From CAZSIA01 sp045126355 (GTDB lineage Bacteria > Bacillota_I > Bacilli_A > Acholeplasmatales > Anaeroplasmataceae), in the NCBI GenBank assembly GCA_045126355.1, contig JBGVOE010000002.1:1-53134 (forward strand): a DNA stretch of 53,134 bases, given 5' to 3'. Of this stretch, positions 16,170 to 25,512 are shown piece after piece; the stretch's first letter is position 1, and every line of letters starts with the position of its first letter. Position numbers and translations under genes: made by a program. The notes under the pieces are model-generated. The model had not been told where the DNA came from. It ran no database searches and saw only the letters and a program-made list of their open reading frames with translations.

Positions 16170-18959
16170 TTATTCTTTTATAGATTTTCTATTTTTTAAA
16201 AATTTAACAAAGTATACAATAAATATTATTACTGTTAATACAACAGCAGAACTACTAAATCCTGAGTAGTCAATTACTATATCGCTCCAGCAGCCATATC
16301 TTCCTGGAACAAGTGTTTGAATATATTCAGTTAATGCTGCAATAAAGAATCCAAGGATAAAGTTTAGTGGTACAGAAAAGAACCATTTTTTCTTAGTAAA
16401 GAATAACATATAAGTAAATGTTGAGAAAATACCTAATACTAAGAATGCTCCAAAGTGACCTAAACCTTTACGTACTTTATAGAAGAATTCTGATAAGTCT
16501 TTAATTACTGGTTGTTGTTTAACTTCAATATTAATTTTTATTTCTTGCTTTTCTTGCATATTATCATCACAAATAATAGTAATAGTAACATTACCTTTTT
16601 TGTGAGGTGTTAGAGTTCCGTCTTTTCCTACACTTAGTACCTTTTCATTAGAAGAAGATAGTGTTAATTTTTTAAATGTAGTACCTTCAAGGAAGTTAAC
16701 AGTTAATTTAGAAGAATAACCATTTGTAATATAATATGTATTTGAATTTGCATCATATGAAACATCATTACCTTTTATAGTTACAGGAGTTTGGTTATTG
16801 ATTAAGATTTTATTAAATATTTTTAGATGAACTTTTTTCGTGTTATTACTTTCTTCATCTTTTAAAGTAATGTCAACTTCACCAATATTATTGATTACTA
16901 ATTCATTATATTCATTAACATATGCAATGTTTTCATCACTTGATAAATAGATTAGGTTATATTTTGTAGCTGTGTTATCAATCAATGTAACAAAACTATA
17001 TTTATCATTAATATAAATTTCTAGTTCATCATTTTCTATATGAATTACGTTATTATCTTTATCAACAATATCAAAGTTAACACTATTTAAAGTAGTATGT
17101 TTAATATTAAATTCAATTGTTTTATTAAAGTCATCATAAAGTGTTTCATTTAATATAGGAGTAACAACTAAAGTGTATTTACCTTCATTATAAATAGATT
17201 TGAATGTGTATGAACCATCATTATTACTTACAATAATTGGGTCATCTTTAACAATATTATTATTTTCATCTAATACTTTAATATCAAATAATTGAGGATA
17301 TTCTGTATTAGAGTCATTAATAATAAATTTAAATTCTTGTTTTGCATTTAAACTAATTTGTTCAATTTGATTATTATCTTTATCGACAATATCAAATGAA
17401 TTTAAAGAAATAATTTTGATTGCTACTGATTGTCCTGATGCGGTATGTTGCATTACTAATGTAATTTCACCTGGACGATTAATAGTTAGGGTAGAACCAT
17501 CAATAACATTGTATGTTTCATCATCTAAGATATATTTTAAAGTTTTATCACCAGTCGTTTTTCCTGAATCATCATATAACCATTCATTAGAGGCAACATT
17601 AAAATACTTAGCTAAATCAATTGTTTTTTCATTTACTACTAAAGTCTCAAATGTTTTATCAATAAAACCTGTAATATGATTTTCTTCACCTGTTGGGGAA
17701 ATATATTTCGAAACAGTTATTGGTAGTTCTTGTTTGTAAGTTCCGTCTTTAGTCGTTACAGTAATTACGACATTACCAGCCTTTTTGGCTGTAACTTTAC
17801 CACTACTATTTACAGTGGCCACACTTGTATCGGAACTAGTATAAATTAATGATGATTTTAAGGCGTATTTATTTGGTAAAATATTTGAGATTGAAATTGT
17901 TTTACTCTCTTTTTCTGTCATTTTGTTTGTTAATTTAGCAGTAAAAGAAGTAATATTAGGTTGTTTAAGTACAGTAATTTCAATTGTTTTTTCAATATTA
18001 TAATCGTCTGATTTTATTGTAATAGTAGCACTACCTTCACTAACGCCTTTAATAGTTGTTTGTGTTACTGAGACGATTTTAGGGTTAGAAGAAGTAATAG
18101 TGTAATTTTTATATGTTGCATCAGTAGGAATAAATTTAATGTTTAATTTTAAAGATTCAGTTGCGTAAATTTCATTTTTGCTTACAGTAAATGAAATATC
18201 TTCTAAATCTACTTTGTTTTTAATATCAACTATAACTTTTATTTCTTTTGTTATATCACCACAATGACAACTTACTAAAATTGTAGTGATTACACCTTTT
18301 GAGTCTTTTAAGTTAATAAATTTCCCTTGATCATCAAGTGATAAATATTTATTATCTAAAACTTCAAAATGAATATGATTAAAAGTTGCGTTTTCTGGTA
18401 GTACAGTACCAACAATTTGATAGTCATTAGCATCATCTACATAAAGTGTGTAGATATCTTCATCATCTTTTTCAGCATTTAAAATTTCAGCAAAAATATC
18501 AGTTGCTTCTACATTTAAAACTTCGATTTCAACACTATCTGTAATTTCATTATATTTATTGTTTGTAACTGTGATTGTTACATTTCCTTCTTTTAAAAAT
18601 GTTACTTTACCATCATCAGAAATATTAGCAACATTAGAATCACTTGTAGAATATAAAACTTCTTTATATGTAGCGTCTTCTGGCAAAGTAGTAGTCAATA
18701 AAACCACAGTATCCCCAACAAAAGATACTTTAATTTCATCTTTGTTATCAATTGTTAATGAAGTTGGCGTAACAGCAACTGTTTTATCTCCACCAATACC
18801 ATTAATAATATCAGCAATTCCACCACCAACTGTGTTACTTTGGTTAGCTGATGATTTTCCGTCCATTGCACTTTCAACAATTAAAACAATAATACATAAT
18901 ATATATGCAATTAAACATAAAATTTTAAATAATTTAAATTTATCAATTTTCTTCCTCAT
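16170..18959 (-). CDS. VanZ-like membrane protein with a large inserted array of bacterial Ig-like (Big2) domains
   Basis: 929 residues. Residues 9-28 form a membrane helix followed by VESAMDGKSSANQS and VGGGIADIING, the usual segment after TM1 of VanZ proteins. From about residue 60 to 815 there is an array of beta-sandwich repeats of the Big2 type, with repeated T-x3-SS/TSSNxxVAxV and GxVTxxxxGxxxITV patterns. The VanZ domain then resumes: VRKGLGHFGAF near 825, ALTEYIQTLVPGR near 870-883, WSDIVIDYSG, and the last helix near 900-920. The Ig array thus sits in the outward loop between TM1 and TM2. VanZ is known from teicoplanin resistance and lipopeptide tolerance; the Ig part suggests cell-wall or surface contact. 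Ribosome binding site is weak. Confidence 0.85.
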   Translation of the reverse strand: MRKKIDKFKLFKILCLIAYILCIIVLIVESAMDGKSSANQSNTVGGGIADIINGIGGDKTVAVTPTSLTIDNKDEIKVSFVGDTVVLLTTTLPEDATYKEVLYSTSDSNVANISDDGKVTFLKEGNVTITVTNNKYNEITDSVEIEVLNVEATDIFAEILNAEKDDEDIYTLYVDDANDYQIVGTVLPENATFNHIHFEVLDNKYLSLDDQGKFINLKDSKGVITTILVSCHCGDITKEIKVIVDIKNKVDLEDISFTVSKNEIYATESLKLNIKFIPTDATYKNYTITSSNPKIVSVTQTTIKGVSEGSATITIKSDDYNIEKTIEITVLKQPNITSFTAKLTNKMTEKESKTISISNILPNKYALKSSLIYTSSDTSVATVNSSGKVTAKKAGNVVITVTTKDGTYKQELPITVSKYISPTGEENHITGFIDKTFETLVVNEKTIDLAKYFNVASNEWLYDDSGKTTGDKTLKYILDDETYNVIDGSTLTINRPGEITLVMQHTASGQSVAIKIISLNSFDIVDKDNNQIEQISLNAKQEFKFIINDSNTEYPQLFDIKVLDENNNIVKDDPIIVSNNDGSYTFKSIYNEGKYTLVVTPILNETLYDDFNKTIEFNIKHTTLNSVNFDIVDKDNNVIHIENDELEIYINDKYSFVTLIDNTATKYNLIYLSSDENIAYVNEYNELVINNIGEVDITLKDEESNNTKKVHLKIFNKILINNQTPVTIKGNDVSYDANSNTYYITNGYSSKLTVNFLEGTTFKKLTLSSSNEKVLSVGKDGTLTPHKKGNVTITIICDDNMQEKQEIKINIEVKQQPVIKDLSEFFYKVRKGLGHFGAFLVLGIFSTFTYMLFFTKKKWFFSVPLNFILGFFIAALTEYIQTLVPGRYGCWSDIVIDYSGFSSSAVVLTVIIFIVYFVKFLKNRKSIKE

Positions 18960-19115
18960 AAATTACCCATTAAATTCTCTATAAATTTTTATTAATTCCT
19001 TCTTTTTTATATTAACATAATACTTTTTAGTTAACAATGTTAAATATAAAATTTAATAATAATTAGTAAAGGTATTAATTTTTTTGTAAAACATATATTT
19101 TTATAGGTGTTAACT
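18960..19115. promoter_or_regulatory. Divergent promoter region with a TTAACA-a-TGTTAA dyad
   Basis: This spacer separates the VanZ/Ig gene (- strand) from dacB (+ strand). TTAACAATGTTAA (19031-19043) is a perfect 6-1-6 dyad. On the - strand TTGTTA, a 17-base spacer and TAATAT fit a plausible promoter for the VanZ/Ig gene, overlapping the dyad at its -35 end. On the + strand I see no convincing consensus; dacB homologues use a mother-cell sigma factor. An AGGTG site precedes dacB. Confidence 0.35.
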
Positions 19116-20126
19116 ATGAAAAAGATTTTATTAATGATTTTAATTTTTGTTATTTTTATTCCTGTAAATAAAATAGAAGCAAATAGTAATTCTAGTTATA
19201 TATTACTTGATGCGGATAGTGGAAGAATTTTATATGAAAAAAATAAAGATGAACGTTTTTTGACTGCTTCAATTGCCAAAATTATGACTTGTATGGTTGC
19301 TATTGAAAATGGTAATTTATTTGATACATATAATGTTGATTATAATACTACGCTTACTGAAGGATCTAGTATTTATTTAGAAGAAGATGATGAAATAATT
19401 CTTTATGATTTATTATGTGGGTTAATGTTAAGAAGCGGTAACGATGCAGCTACATTAATTAGTAAGAATATTTTTAAAAGTGAGAACGAATTTGTATATC
19501 AAATGAATTTATTAGCTAAAAGAATTAAAATGGGTAATTCAACATTCGAAAATCCAACGGGATTAAATTCAACTACTTTTAATTATTCGACTGCTTATGA
19601 TATGGCGCTTTTAATGCGATATGCAGTTAGTAATGAAATCTTTTTAGAAATATCAAGTAAAAAATATCATCATGCTACAACATTGAAAAAGATTTATTAT
19701 TGGTATAACAAGCATAAATTAATTTATAATACAGATTATGTTATAAGTGGTAAAACAGGTTATACAAAAGATAGCGGAAGAACATTAGTAAGCTATGCTG
19801 AAATACAAGAAATGAGGCTTATTTGTGTATCTTTTAATGAGACTGATGACTATAATTTACATCAAGTATTATTTAACAAAGCAAGTAAAGAATTTAGTAA
19901 GAAGATAGTCTTAGAAGAAGGGGTATATCCTCAAGAGTTAAGCACTCTAAATTATTATCCAAATGTGGTAAATAATATAGAGCTTTTAGTGAAGGAAGAT
20001 AGGAATATTTATATAAAATTTAACCTACTTAAAGAACCTAAGATAGAGTGTGGATATTTAGAAGTATATGAAGATGATAATCTGATTTACAAGGATATAA
20101 TATATCCTTATTATCCAAAATCATGA
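19116..20126 (+). CDS. dacB: D-alanyl-D-alanine carboxypeptidase (DacB/PBP5*-like)
   Basis: 336 residues with a signal peptide (about 1-22) and the three serine-penicillin-binding-protein motifs: SIAK (S52, K55), SGN (107-109) and KTG (213-215). It trims the terminal D-Ala of peptidoglycan stem peptides outside the membrane. The spmA-spmB genes directly downstream reproduce the Bacillus dacB-spmA-spmB operon, where DacB lowers cross-linking of spore cortex, so that role is inferred. ATG 19116 is favoured over GTG 19107, which lies within the ribosome binding site. Four-base overlap (ATGA) with spmA. Confidence 0.88.
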   Translation: MKKILLMILIFVIFIPVNKIEANSNSSYILLDADSGRILYEKNKDERFLTASIAKIMTCMVAIENGNLFDTYNVDYNTTLTEGSSIYLEEDDEIILYDLLCGLMLRSGNDAATLISKNIFKSENEFVYQMNLLAKRIKMGNSTFENPTGLNSTTFNYSTAYDMALLMRYAVSNEIFLEISSKKYHHATTLKKIYYWYNKHKLIYNTDYVISGKTGYTKDSGRTLVSYAEIQEMRLICVSFNETDDYNLHQVLFNKASKEFSKKIVLEEGVYPQELSTLNYYPNVVNNIELLVKEDRNIYIKFNLLKEPKIECGYLEVYEDDNLIYKDIIYPYYPKS

Positions 20127-20689
20127 GTTTTATTTGGAGTATTTTAATTATAGTAAGTATCATATTTAGTCTAATAAGTGGTAATGTTATCGAAATAAAT
20201 AATGTTATTTTAACAACTGCATATGAGGCATTAAGAACATATGGATTAATAGCAAGTAACATTATTTTATGGAGTGGTATTTTAGATGTTTGTGTCGATA
20301 GTGGCGTGATGAAATATTTAACCTTTTTTGTTAAACCTTTTATCAGAAAATTATTTATTACTAAAGATGAATTAACACTTGATTGTATAAGTGCAAATAT
20401 TGCATGTAATATCTTTGCTTTAGGTAGTGCAGCGACACCTTTTGCAATTAAAGCGATGCTTAAACTTCAAGAAGAAAATCCAAATAAAAATAAAGAAAGT
20501 AAGGATATGGCTACTTTAATTATTATAAATGTTTGTGGATTTACAATCTTGCCTACATCCTTAATAAGTCTAAGAGCAAATTATAACTCAAGTGAAAATG
20601 CTATAGTCTTATTTTATATTTTAATATTTTCTTTTACTACAACCCTAATTATGTTAGTGATTGATAAGTTGGTGAAAAAATGTATTTAA
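20123..20689 (+). CDS. spmA: Spore maturation protein A
   Basis: 188 residues with four to five membrane helices and a nucleoside-transporter-gate type fold. The conserved stretch NIFALGSAATPFAIKAMLKLQ near residues 97-117 is characteristic of SpmA, which in Bacillus is needed for spore core dehydration. It is translationally coupled to dacB before it and spmB after it (10-base overlap). Length agrees with the Bacillus protein (about 196). Confidence 0.88.
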   Translation: MSFIWSILIIVSIIFSLISGNVIEINNVILTTAYEALRTYGLIASNIILWSGILDVCVDSGVMKYLTFFVKPFIRKLFITKDELTLDCISANIACNIFALGSAATPFAIKAMLKLQEENPNKNKESKDMATLIIINVCGFTILPTSLISLRANYNSSENAIVLFYILIFSFTTTLIMLVIDKLVKKCI

Positions 20690-21168
20690 CTTATTATATA
20701 ATTCCAGTATTTTTATCAATTTTATTAATTGTTGGTATTAAGAAAAATTCTTATGAATCATTTATAAATGGGTGTAAAAGAGGAGTAGAAATAGCGCTTG
20801 ACGCTTTCCCTTATTTACTAGCTATGATTTTTGCTACAAAACTACTAAATAGTTCAATGATTTTTATGACCATCTTAAAAAACTATGATATCCCGCATCT
20901 ACTATTTTTAGAAGGTATTTTTAGACCAATGAGTAATAATGCATCACTATCTATTTTAATTCAAATTTTTAATGAGTTTGGTATTGATAGTAAAATAGGA
21001 ATAGCGGCCTCAGTTTTGCAAGGTGCGACTGAAACAAGTTTCTATGTAATTACAATTTATTACGGTACTGTTGGTATAAAAAAATATCCATATTCACTAA
21101 TCATGGCAATTATATCTGATATCTTAATTTTTATTTTTTCTTTAGTTTTATATTATTTCATTTTATAA
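20680..21168 (+). CDS. spmB: Spore maturation protein B
   Basis: 162 residues, four membrane helices, with the SpmB/gate-domain patterns ESFINGCKRGVEIALDAFPYL near the N-terminus and a conserved GATETSFYVITIYYG segment near residues 115-130. It acts with SpmA during spore dehydration. Slightly shorter than Bacillus SpmB (about 178). A terminator closes the operon. Confidence 0.88.
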   Translation: MYLTYYIIPVFLSILLIVGIKKNSYESFINGCKRGVEIALDAFPYLLAMIFATKLLNSSMIFMTILKNYDIPHLLFLEGIFRPMSNNASLSILIQIFNEFGIDSKIGIAASVLQGATETSFYVITIYYGTVGIKKYPYSLIMAIISDILIFIFSLVLYYFIL

Positions 21169-21184
21169 ATAAATTATTTATAAT

Positions 21185-21219
21185 AAGAGTCTTGTTTTAA
21201 ATAGACTCTTTTTGTTTTT
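21185..21219 (+). terminator. Intrinsic terminator after spmB
   Basis: AAGAGTCT pairs with AGACTCTT across a ten-base loop, followed by TTTGTTTTT. Confidence 0.8.
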
Positions 21220-21259
21220 ATTATAAATGAGGAAATTTTAATGTTGTTTTATTATTATT

Positions 21260-21265
21260 TATAAT
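21260..21265 (+). promoter_or_regulatory. Probable -10 box for rluB
   Basis: TATAAT between the spmB terminator and rluB, 27 bases before the ATG; the -35 is not clear. Confidence 0.35.
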
Positions 21266-21291
21266 ATATAATAAACAAGTGGTGATAAAAT

Positions 21292-22017
21292 ATGCCTGAA
21301 GAAATCAGATTACAAGCCTATATGGCAAATTGCGGTGTCGCAAGTAGAAGAAAATGTGAAGAAATTATAACTAGTGGACGTGTTAAAGTTAATGGTATAG
21401 TAGTTGATAAATTAGGAAGTAAAGTTAGTAGTAAAGATGTTGTTACTGTTGATGGACGTATTATCGAAAAGGAAGAACATGTTTATTATGTACTTAACAA
21501 ACCTAGAGGATATGTTACTACTTTAGATGATGAATTTGGACGTAAGAAAGTTATTGATTTATTTGCAAAAGAAGATTTAGCATATAGAATATTCCCAATT
21601 GGTAGATTAGATTATGATACTCAAGGAGTATTATTATTTACAAACGATGGTGAGTTAGCTAATAAATTAACTAGTCCTCATTCTAATGTTGAAAAAGAGT
21701 ATTTAGCACGAGTAGAGGGGAAAGCTGGTAAAGAAGAATTAGCTAAACTAGTTAGAGGTGTAGTTATTAATGGTTATAAAACTAAGCCTGCTGAAGTAGA
21801 AGTTATCGAATACAAAAAAGATACTAATACTTCACTTCTAAGAATTATTATTACAGAAGGTAAATACCATCAAGTTAAAAATATGTGTGAAGCAGTAGGA
21901 CTACCTGTTAAAAGATTAACTAGACTACGTTTTGCCACTATTTCTACTGAAGGAATCGCTAAAGGTGAATACCGTAGATTAAAGATTCATGAAGTTAAAC
22001 AATTATATAATTTATAA
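21292..22017 (+). CDS. rluB: 23S rRNA pseudouridine synthase B
   Basis: 241 residues: an S4 RNA-binding domain (about 4-60, with ASRRKCEEIITSGRVKVNG) followed by the RluB/RsuA catalytic domain with the motif GRLDYDTQG, where D107 is the nucleophilic Asp. It isomerises a uridine in the peptidyl-transferase region of 23S rRNA. Its position after dacB-spmA-spmB matches Bacillus (ypuL), which supports RluB over the related RsuA or RluF. The ATG follows GTGGTGAT. Confidence 0.9.
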   Translation: MPEEIRLQAYMANCGVASRRKCEEIITSGRVKVNGIVVDKLGSKVSSKDVVTVDGRIIEKEEHVYYVLNKPRGYVTTLDDEFGRKKVIDLFAKEDLAYRIFPIGRLDYDTQGVLLFTNDGELANKLTSPHSNVEKEYLARVEGKAGKEELAKLVRGVVINGYKTKPAEVEVIEYKKDTNTSLLRIIITEGKYHQVKNMCEAVGLPVKRLTRLRFATISTEGIAKGEYRRLKIHEVKQLYNL

Positions 22018-22053
22018 AATTAATTAAAGTTTACTTTAAATTATTAAAAAATA

Positions 22054-22062
22054 TGATATAAT
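22054..22062 (+). promoter_or_regulatory. Extended -10 promoter for cmk
   Basis: TGATATAAT fits an extended -10 element upstream of cmk. A weak TTTAAA lies 16 bases before the hexamer. Confidence 0.5.
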
Positions 22063-22100
22063 TGACAAGTAAAAGCAAAAATAGATGCCGGAGGTAAAAA

Positions 22101-22757
22101 ATGGATAATTTTCAAGTAGCTATTGATGGCCCTGCTGGTAGTGGGAAGTCAACAATATCTAAGAAAGTATGTAGCATTTTAGGTTTCATACATATTGATA
22201 CTGGCGCTATGTATCGTGCTGTTACATTAGAAGCACTTAATCGCGGAGTAGACTTAGAAGATCCAAATAGTTATGATTTTTTAGATGAAATATCAATCAT
22301 CTATGAAAATGATAAGATATTGTTAAATGGAAAAAGTGTAGGAAGAGAAATTCGTTCTACAAGAGTTGCTGATAATGTATCAACAGTAGCAAAGATGGCA
22401 GTTGTTAGACATAAAATGGTTGAACTTCAACAAAAAGCTGCACAACATGGAAAAATTATTATGGATGGAAGAGATATTGGATATGTTGTGTTGCCAAATG
22501 CTAATGTTAAAATTTTCTTAACAGCTAGTGTTGAGGAACGAGCAAAACGTCGTTTCTTAGAAAATCAATTAGCGGGTAAGAAAGAAACTTATGAAGAAAT
22601 TTTAGAAAATATTATTTCTAGAGATTTTAAGGACTCTAATAGAGACTTAAACCCATTGCGTCAAGCAGATGATGCAATATTATTAGATACAACGATTATG
22701 AATATTGATGAAGTCGTTAGTGAAATTGTAAGAATTATTAAAGAGAGGTTAAATTAA
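22101..22757 (+). CDS. cmk: Cytidylate kinase
   Basis: 218 residues, the usual size. Phosphorylates CMP and dCMP. P-loop GPAGSGKST begins at residue 10, followed by HIDTGAMYRAVTL (nucleotide monophosphate site) and MDGRDIGYVVLPNA near 118-131, then the Arg-rich lid RDFKDSNRDLNPLRQADDA. The ribosome binding site is GGAGG. The gene ends one base before rpsA, the standard Firmicutes cmk-rpsA pair. Confidence 0.95.
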   Translation: MDNFQVAIDGPAGSGKSTISKKVCSILGFIHIDTGAMYRAVTLEALNRGVDLEDPNSYDFLDEISIIYENDKILLNGKSVGREIRSTRVADNVSTVAKMAVVRHKMVELQQKAAQHGKIIMDGRDIGYVVLPNANVKIFLTASVEERAKRRFLENQLAGKKETYEEILENIISRDFKDSNRDLNPLRQADDAILLDTTIMNIDEVVSEIVRIIKERLN

Positions 22758-22758
22758 G

Positions 22759-24180
22759 ATGGAAGAATTATTATTATCAAGTGAGATTAAAGTTGGGCAA
22801 CTTGTTACTGGAGAAGTAATCGGTATTAATGGAAAGGAATTAATCTTAGACATTAAACAATTTGCAGAAGGGCATATGTATATCAACGAATATGATTCTA
22901 CTCTAGATTCATTTAACGGTGTTGTTAGTGTGGGCGATAAAGTTGAATGTGTTGTAATGAAAATTAGTGAAAATGATTCACATAGCGCTATTTACTTAAG
23001 CCGTTTACCATTAATTAAACAAGCTAACAATGAAAAAATGGGAGCTTTATGTGATTCAAATGAAATCATTAAAGTTAAATTTACTAAAAATGTAGGACGT
23101 GGTTTAGTAGGTTCTTATTTAGGAAATGAAGTATTTGTACCTGCTAGTCAAGTTGCTTTAGAAGAAGTTAACTTAGATGAATTTGTTGGAAAAACATTAG
23201 AAGTTAAATTATTAGAACATAACGAAAGACGTCGTCAATATGTAGCAACTCGTAGAGAGTTATTATACTTAGAAATGAAAGCTAAAAAAGATGCTGAATA
23301 TCAAGAATTAAGAGCTAAAAAAGCAGCTGAATTAGCATCTTTAGAAGTTGGTAAAACTGTTAGCGGTGTTGTTAGCAAAATCGATAACAACTTAGGTGCA
23401 TTTATTAAATTTGAACATAACCAAGGTTTAGTTCATTTAAGAGAATTATCTCATATTCCATTTACTGAAGTAAGTGAAGTTGTTTCAGTTGGTGAAACTG
23501 TTAACGTTAAAGTATTAAAAGTTGATGGAAACAGAATCGATTTATCTTTAAAAGCTTTAGTAAAAACTCCATTTGAAGTTTATGCAGAAGCTCACAAAGT
23601 AAGTGAAGTAGTTACTGGTAAAATCGTTCAAAAATTACCATTTGGTGCAATCGTAGAATTAGCAGATCATGTAAGTGGTTTATTACATGTTAATGAAATC
23701 AGCTGGAATCCAAATGATAACTCATTAGCAAGTATGAAAGTTGGTCAAGAATTAAATGTTGCTATCATTAACATTGATTCTAAAAAAGAAAGAATTGGTC
23801 TATCTTTAAAAGTTATGGTAGATAACCCATGGGCAAGAGTAAAAGCTCAAAGAGGAGATACTGTTAAAGCAACTATTACTTCAATTGTTGCTGGTAAACA
23901 TTTAGTTGTATCTACTTTAGGTGTTGATGGAATCATCGATATTAGAGAAGTTCCAATGAAAGAAAAATCATCTAAACTAGAAGATTACTATAGTGAAGGT
24001 GATGAAGTAGATGCTGTTATTACTTATATTGATAATCGTCAATGGAAATTAGAATTATCAATTAAACGTTTCACTTCTCGTATTGAACGTGAACAATTCG
24101 AAGAATACATGAAAAAAGAACAAGAAAAAGAAACAGCAATCACTTTAGGAGATTTATTTAAAGAAGTTTTAAAAAAATAA
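22759..24180 (+). CDS. rpsA: 30S ribosomal protein S1-like protein with five S1 domains
   Basis: 473 residues made of five consecutive S1 RNA-binding folds at roughly 7-86, 94-168, 192-268, 277-360 and 362-440. Each begins with a VGxxVxGxV-type strand and includes a GLVHxxE/GLLHxxE-type face in the third and fourth copies. Bacillus YpfD has four domains and about 380 residues, so this version carries an extra one. It binds mRNA and ribosomes in the cytosol. No ribosome binding site stronger than AGAGAGG (within the cmk 3' end) is needed because it is coupled to cmk. Confidence 0.88.
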   Translation: MEELLLSSEIKVGQLVTGEVIGINGKELILDIKQFAEGHMYINEYDSTLDSFNGVVSVGDKVECVVMKISENDSHSAIYLSRLPLIKQANNEKMGALCDSNEIIKVKFTKNVGRGLVGSYLGNEVFVPASQVALEEVNLDEFVGKTLEVKLLEHNERRRQYVATRRELLYLEMKAKKDAEYQELRAKKAAELASLEVGKTVSGVVSKIDNNLGAFIKFEHNQGLVHLRELSHIPFTEVSEVVSVGETVNVKVLKVDGNRIDLSLKALVKTPFEVYAEAHKVSEVVTGKIVQKLPFGAIVELADHVSGLLHVNEISWNPNDNSLASMKVGQELNVAIINIDSKKERIGLSLKVMVDNPWARVKAQRGDTVKATITSIVAGKHLVVSTLGVDGIIDIREVPMKEKSSKLEDYYSEGDEVDAVITYIDNRQWKLELSIKRFTSRIEREQFEEYMKKEQEKETAITLGDLFKEVLKK

Positions 24181-24202
24181 TATAAAATAGGTTGTGATAC
24201 TT

Positions 24203-25510
24203 ATGCTAGGTAATGTAGCAATTGTCGGACGCCCTAATGTTGGAAAATCAACATTATTCAATCGTATTATTGGTGAAAGATTATCAATCACTGATGATAG
24301 AGCGGGTGTAACTCGTGACAGAATTTATTCAACTGGTGAATGGTTAGGTCACAAATTTAATTTAATAGATACTGGAGGCATCGATATTGTCGATGCTCCT
24401 TTTTTAGAAGAAATCAGAGCTCAAGCAGAGATAGCTATTGAAGAAGCTGAAGTAATTATTTTTGTAGTTGATATAAGAACTGGTGTTACTGACACAGATA
24501 CTTTTATCGCAAGAATCTTACAAAAGACAAAGAAAAAAGTTATTTTAGCTGTTAATAGAGTAGATGATAACAAATGGATCGATAACATTTATGAATTTTA
24601 TTCACTAGGTATTGGTGACCCTATTCCTGTATCAAGTATCCACGGTGTAGGTGTTGGGGATTTACTTGATGAGGTAATTGCTAACCTTAGTCAAAAGAAG
24701 GTTAAAGAATATCCTGATGATATGTTAAAATTCTCACTTATTGGTCGCCCTAATGTAGGAAAAAGTAGCCTAGTTAACGCTATTTTAGGTGAAGATAGAG
24801 TTATTGTTTCTAATATTGAAGGAACAACAATGGACTCAATTGATACAGTTTTCCAACGTGATGGCGAAAAATTTGTTGTTATCGATACTGCAGGTATTCG
24901 TAAACGTGGTAAGATTTATGAAAACGCTGATAAATATGCTCTAATTCGTGCAGTAGATGCTATTGGTAGAAGTGATATTGTTTTACTTGTTTTAGATGCT
25001 GAACGCGGTATTATTGAACAAGATAAACATGTAGCTTCATATTTAATCGAACAATCTAAGGCATGTATTATTGTTGTTAATAAATGGGATGCTATTAAAA
25101 AAGATGATAAAGAAATGCAAAGATGGATTGATAATATTCGTAATGAATTTAAATTCTTATCTTATGCAATGATTGCTTTTACTTCTGCACTAGAAGAAAA
25201 AAGAATTCATACTTTATTCCCTTTAATTAAAAAGGCTGGAGAATCTTATCGTAAACGTATTTCAACTAGCGTTTTAAATAACGTATTAAGTGATGCACAA
25301 GCAATGAATCCACCTGCTGAATTTAACCATGGTGTCTTAAAGATTTATTATGGATCTCAAGTGGCTATTAATCCACCTGCATTTACAATTTTTGTAAATG
25401 AGCCTGAATATGTTCATTTCTCATATCAACGTTATTTAGAAAATCAAATAAGAAGTAACTTTGATTTTACTGGTACTCCAATTAAATTATTATTTAGAAA
25501 GAGGGATTAG
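24203..25510 (+). CDS. der: Ribosome-assembly GTPase Der (EngA)
   Basis: 435 residues, normal length. Two tandem GTPase domains, each with G1 (GRPNVGKST near 8-16, GRPNVGKSS near 183-191), G3 (DTGG and DTAG) and G4 (NRVD and NKWD), then the KH-like C-terminal domain with FxxRKRD at the end. It acts in 50S subunit maturation. ATG 24203 is used; GTG 24194 is inside the ribosome binding tract. gpsA follows by two bases, as in Bacillus. Confidence 0.96.
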   Translation: MLGNVAIVGRPNVGKSTLFNRIIGERLSITDDRAGVTRDRIYSTGEWLGHKFNLIDTGGIDIVDAPFLEEIRAQAEIAIEEAEVIIFVVDIRTGVTDTDTFIARILQKTKKKVILAVNRVDDNKWIDNIYEFYSLGIGDPIPVSSIHGVGVGDLLDEVIANLSQKKVKEYPDDMLKFSLIGRPNVGKSSLVNAILGEDRVIVSNIEGTTMDSIDTVFQRDGEKFVVIDTAGIRKRGKIYENADKYALIRAVDAIGRSDIVLLVLDAERGIIEQDKHVASYLIEQSKACIIVVNKWDAIKKDDKEMQRWIDNIRNEFKFLSYAMIAFTSALEEKRIHTLFPLIKKAGESYRKRISTSVLNNVLSDAQAMNPPAEFNHGVLKIYYGSQVAINPPAFTIFVNEPEYVHFSYQRYLENQIRSNFDFTGTPIKLLFRKRD

Positions 25511-25512
25511 TA

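Noticed and set aside
16170..18984. Long + strand reading frames inside the VanZ/Ig gene (around 17416-17679 and 18559-18984)
   Set aside because: They lie opposite a coherent 929-residue protein with clear domains, lack ribosome binding sites and show no family pattern.
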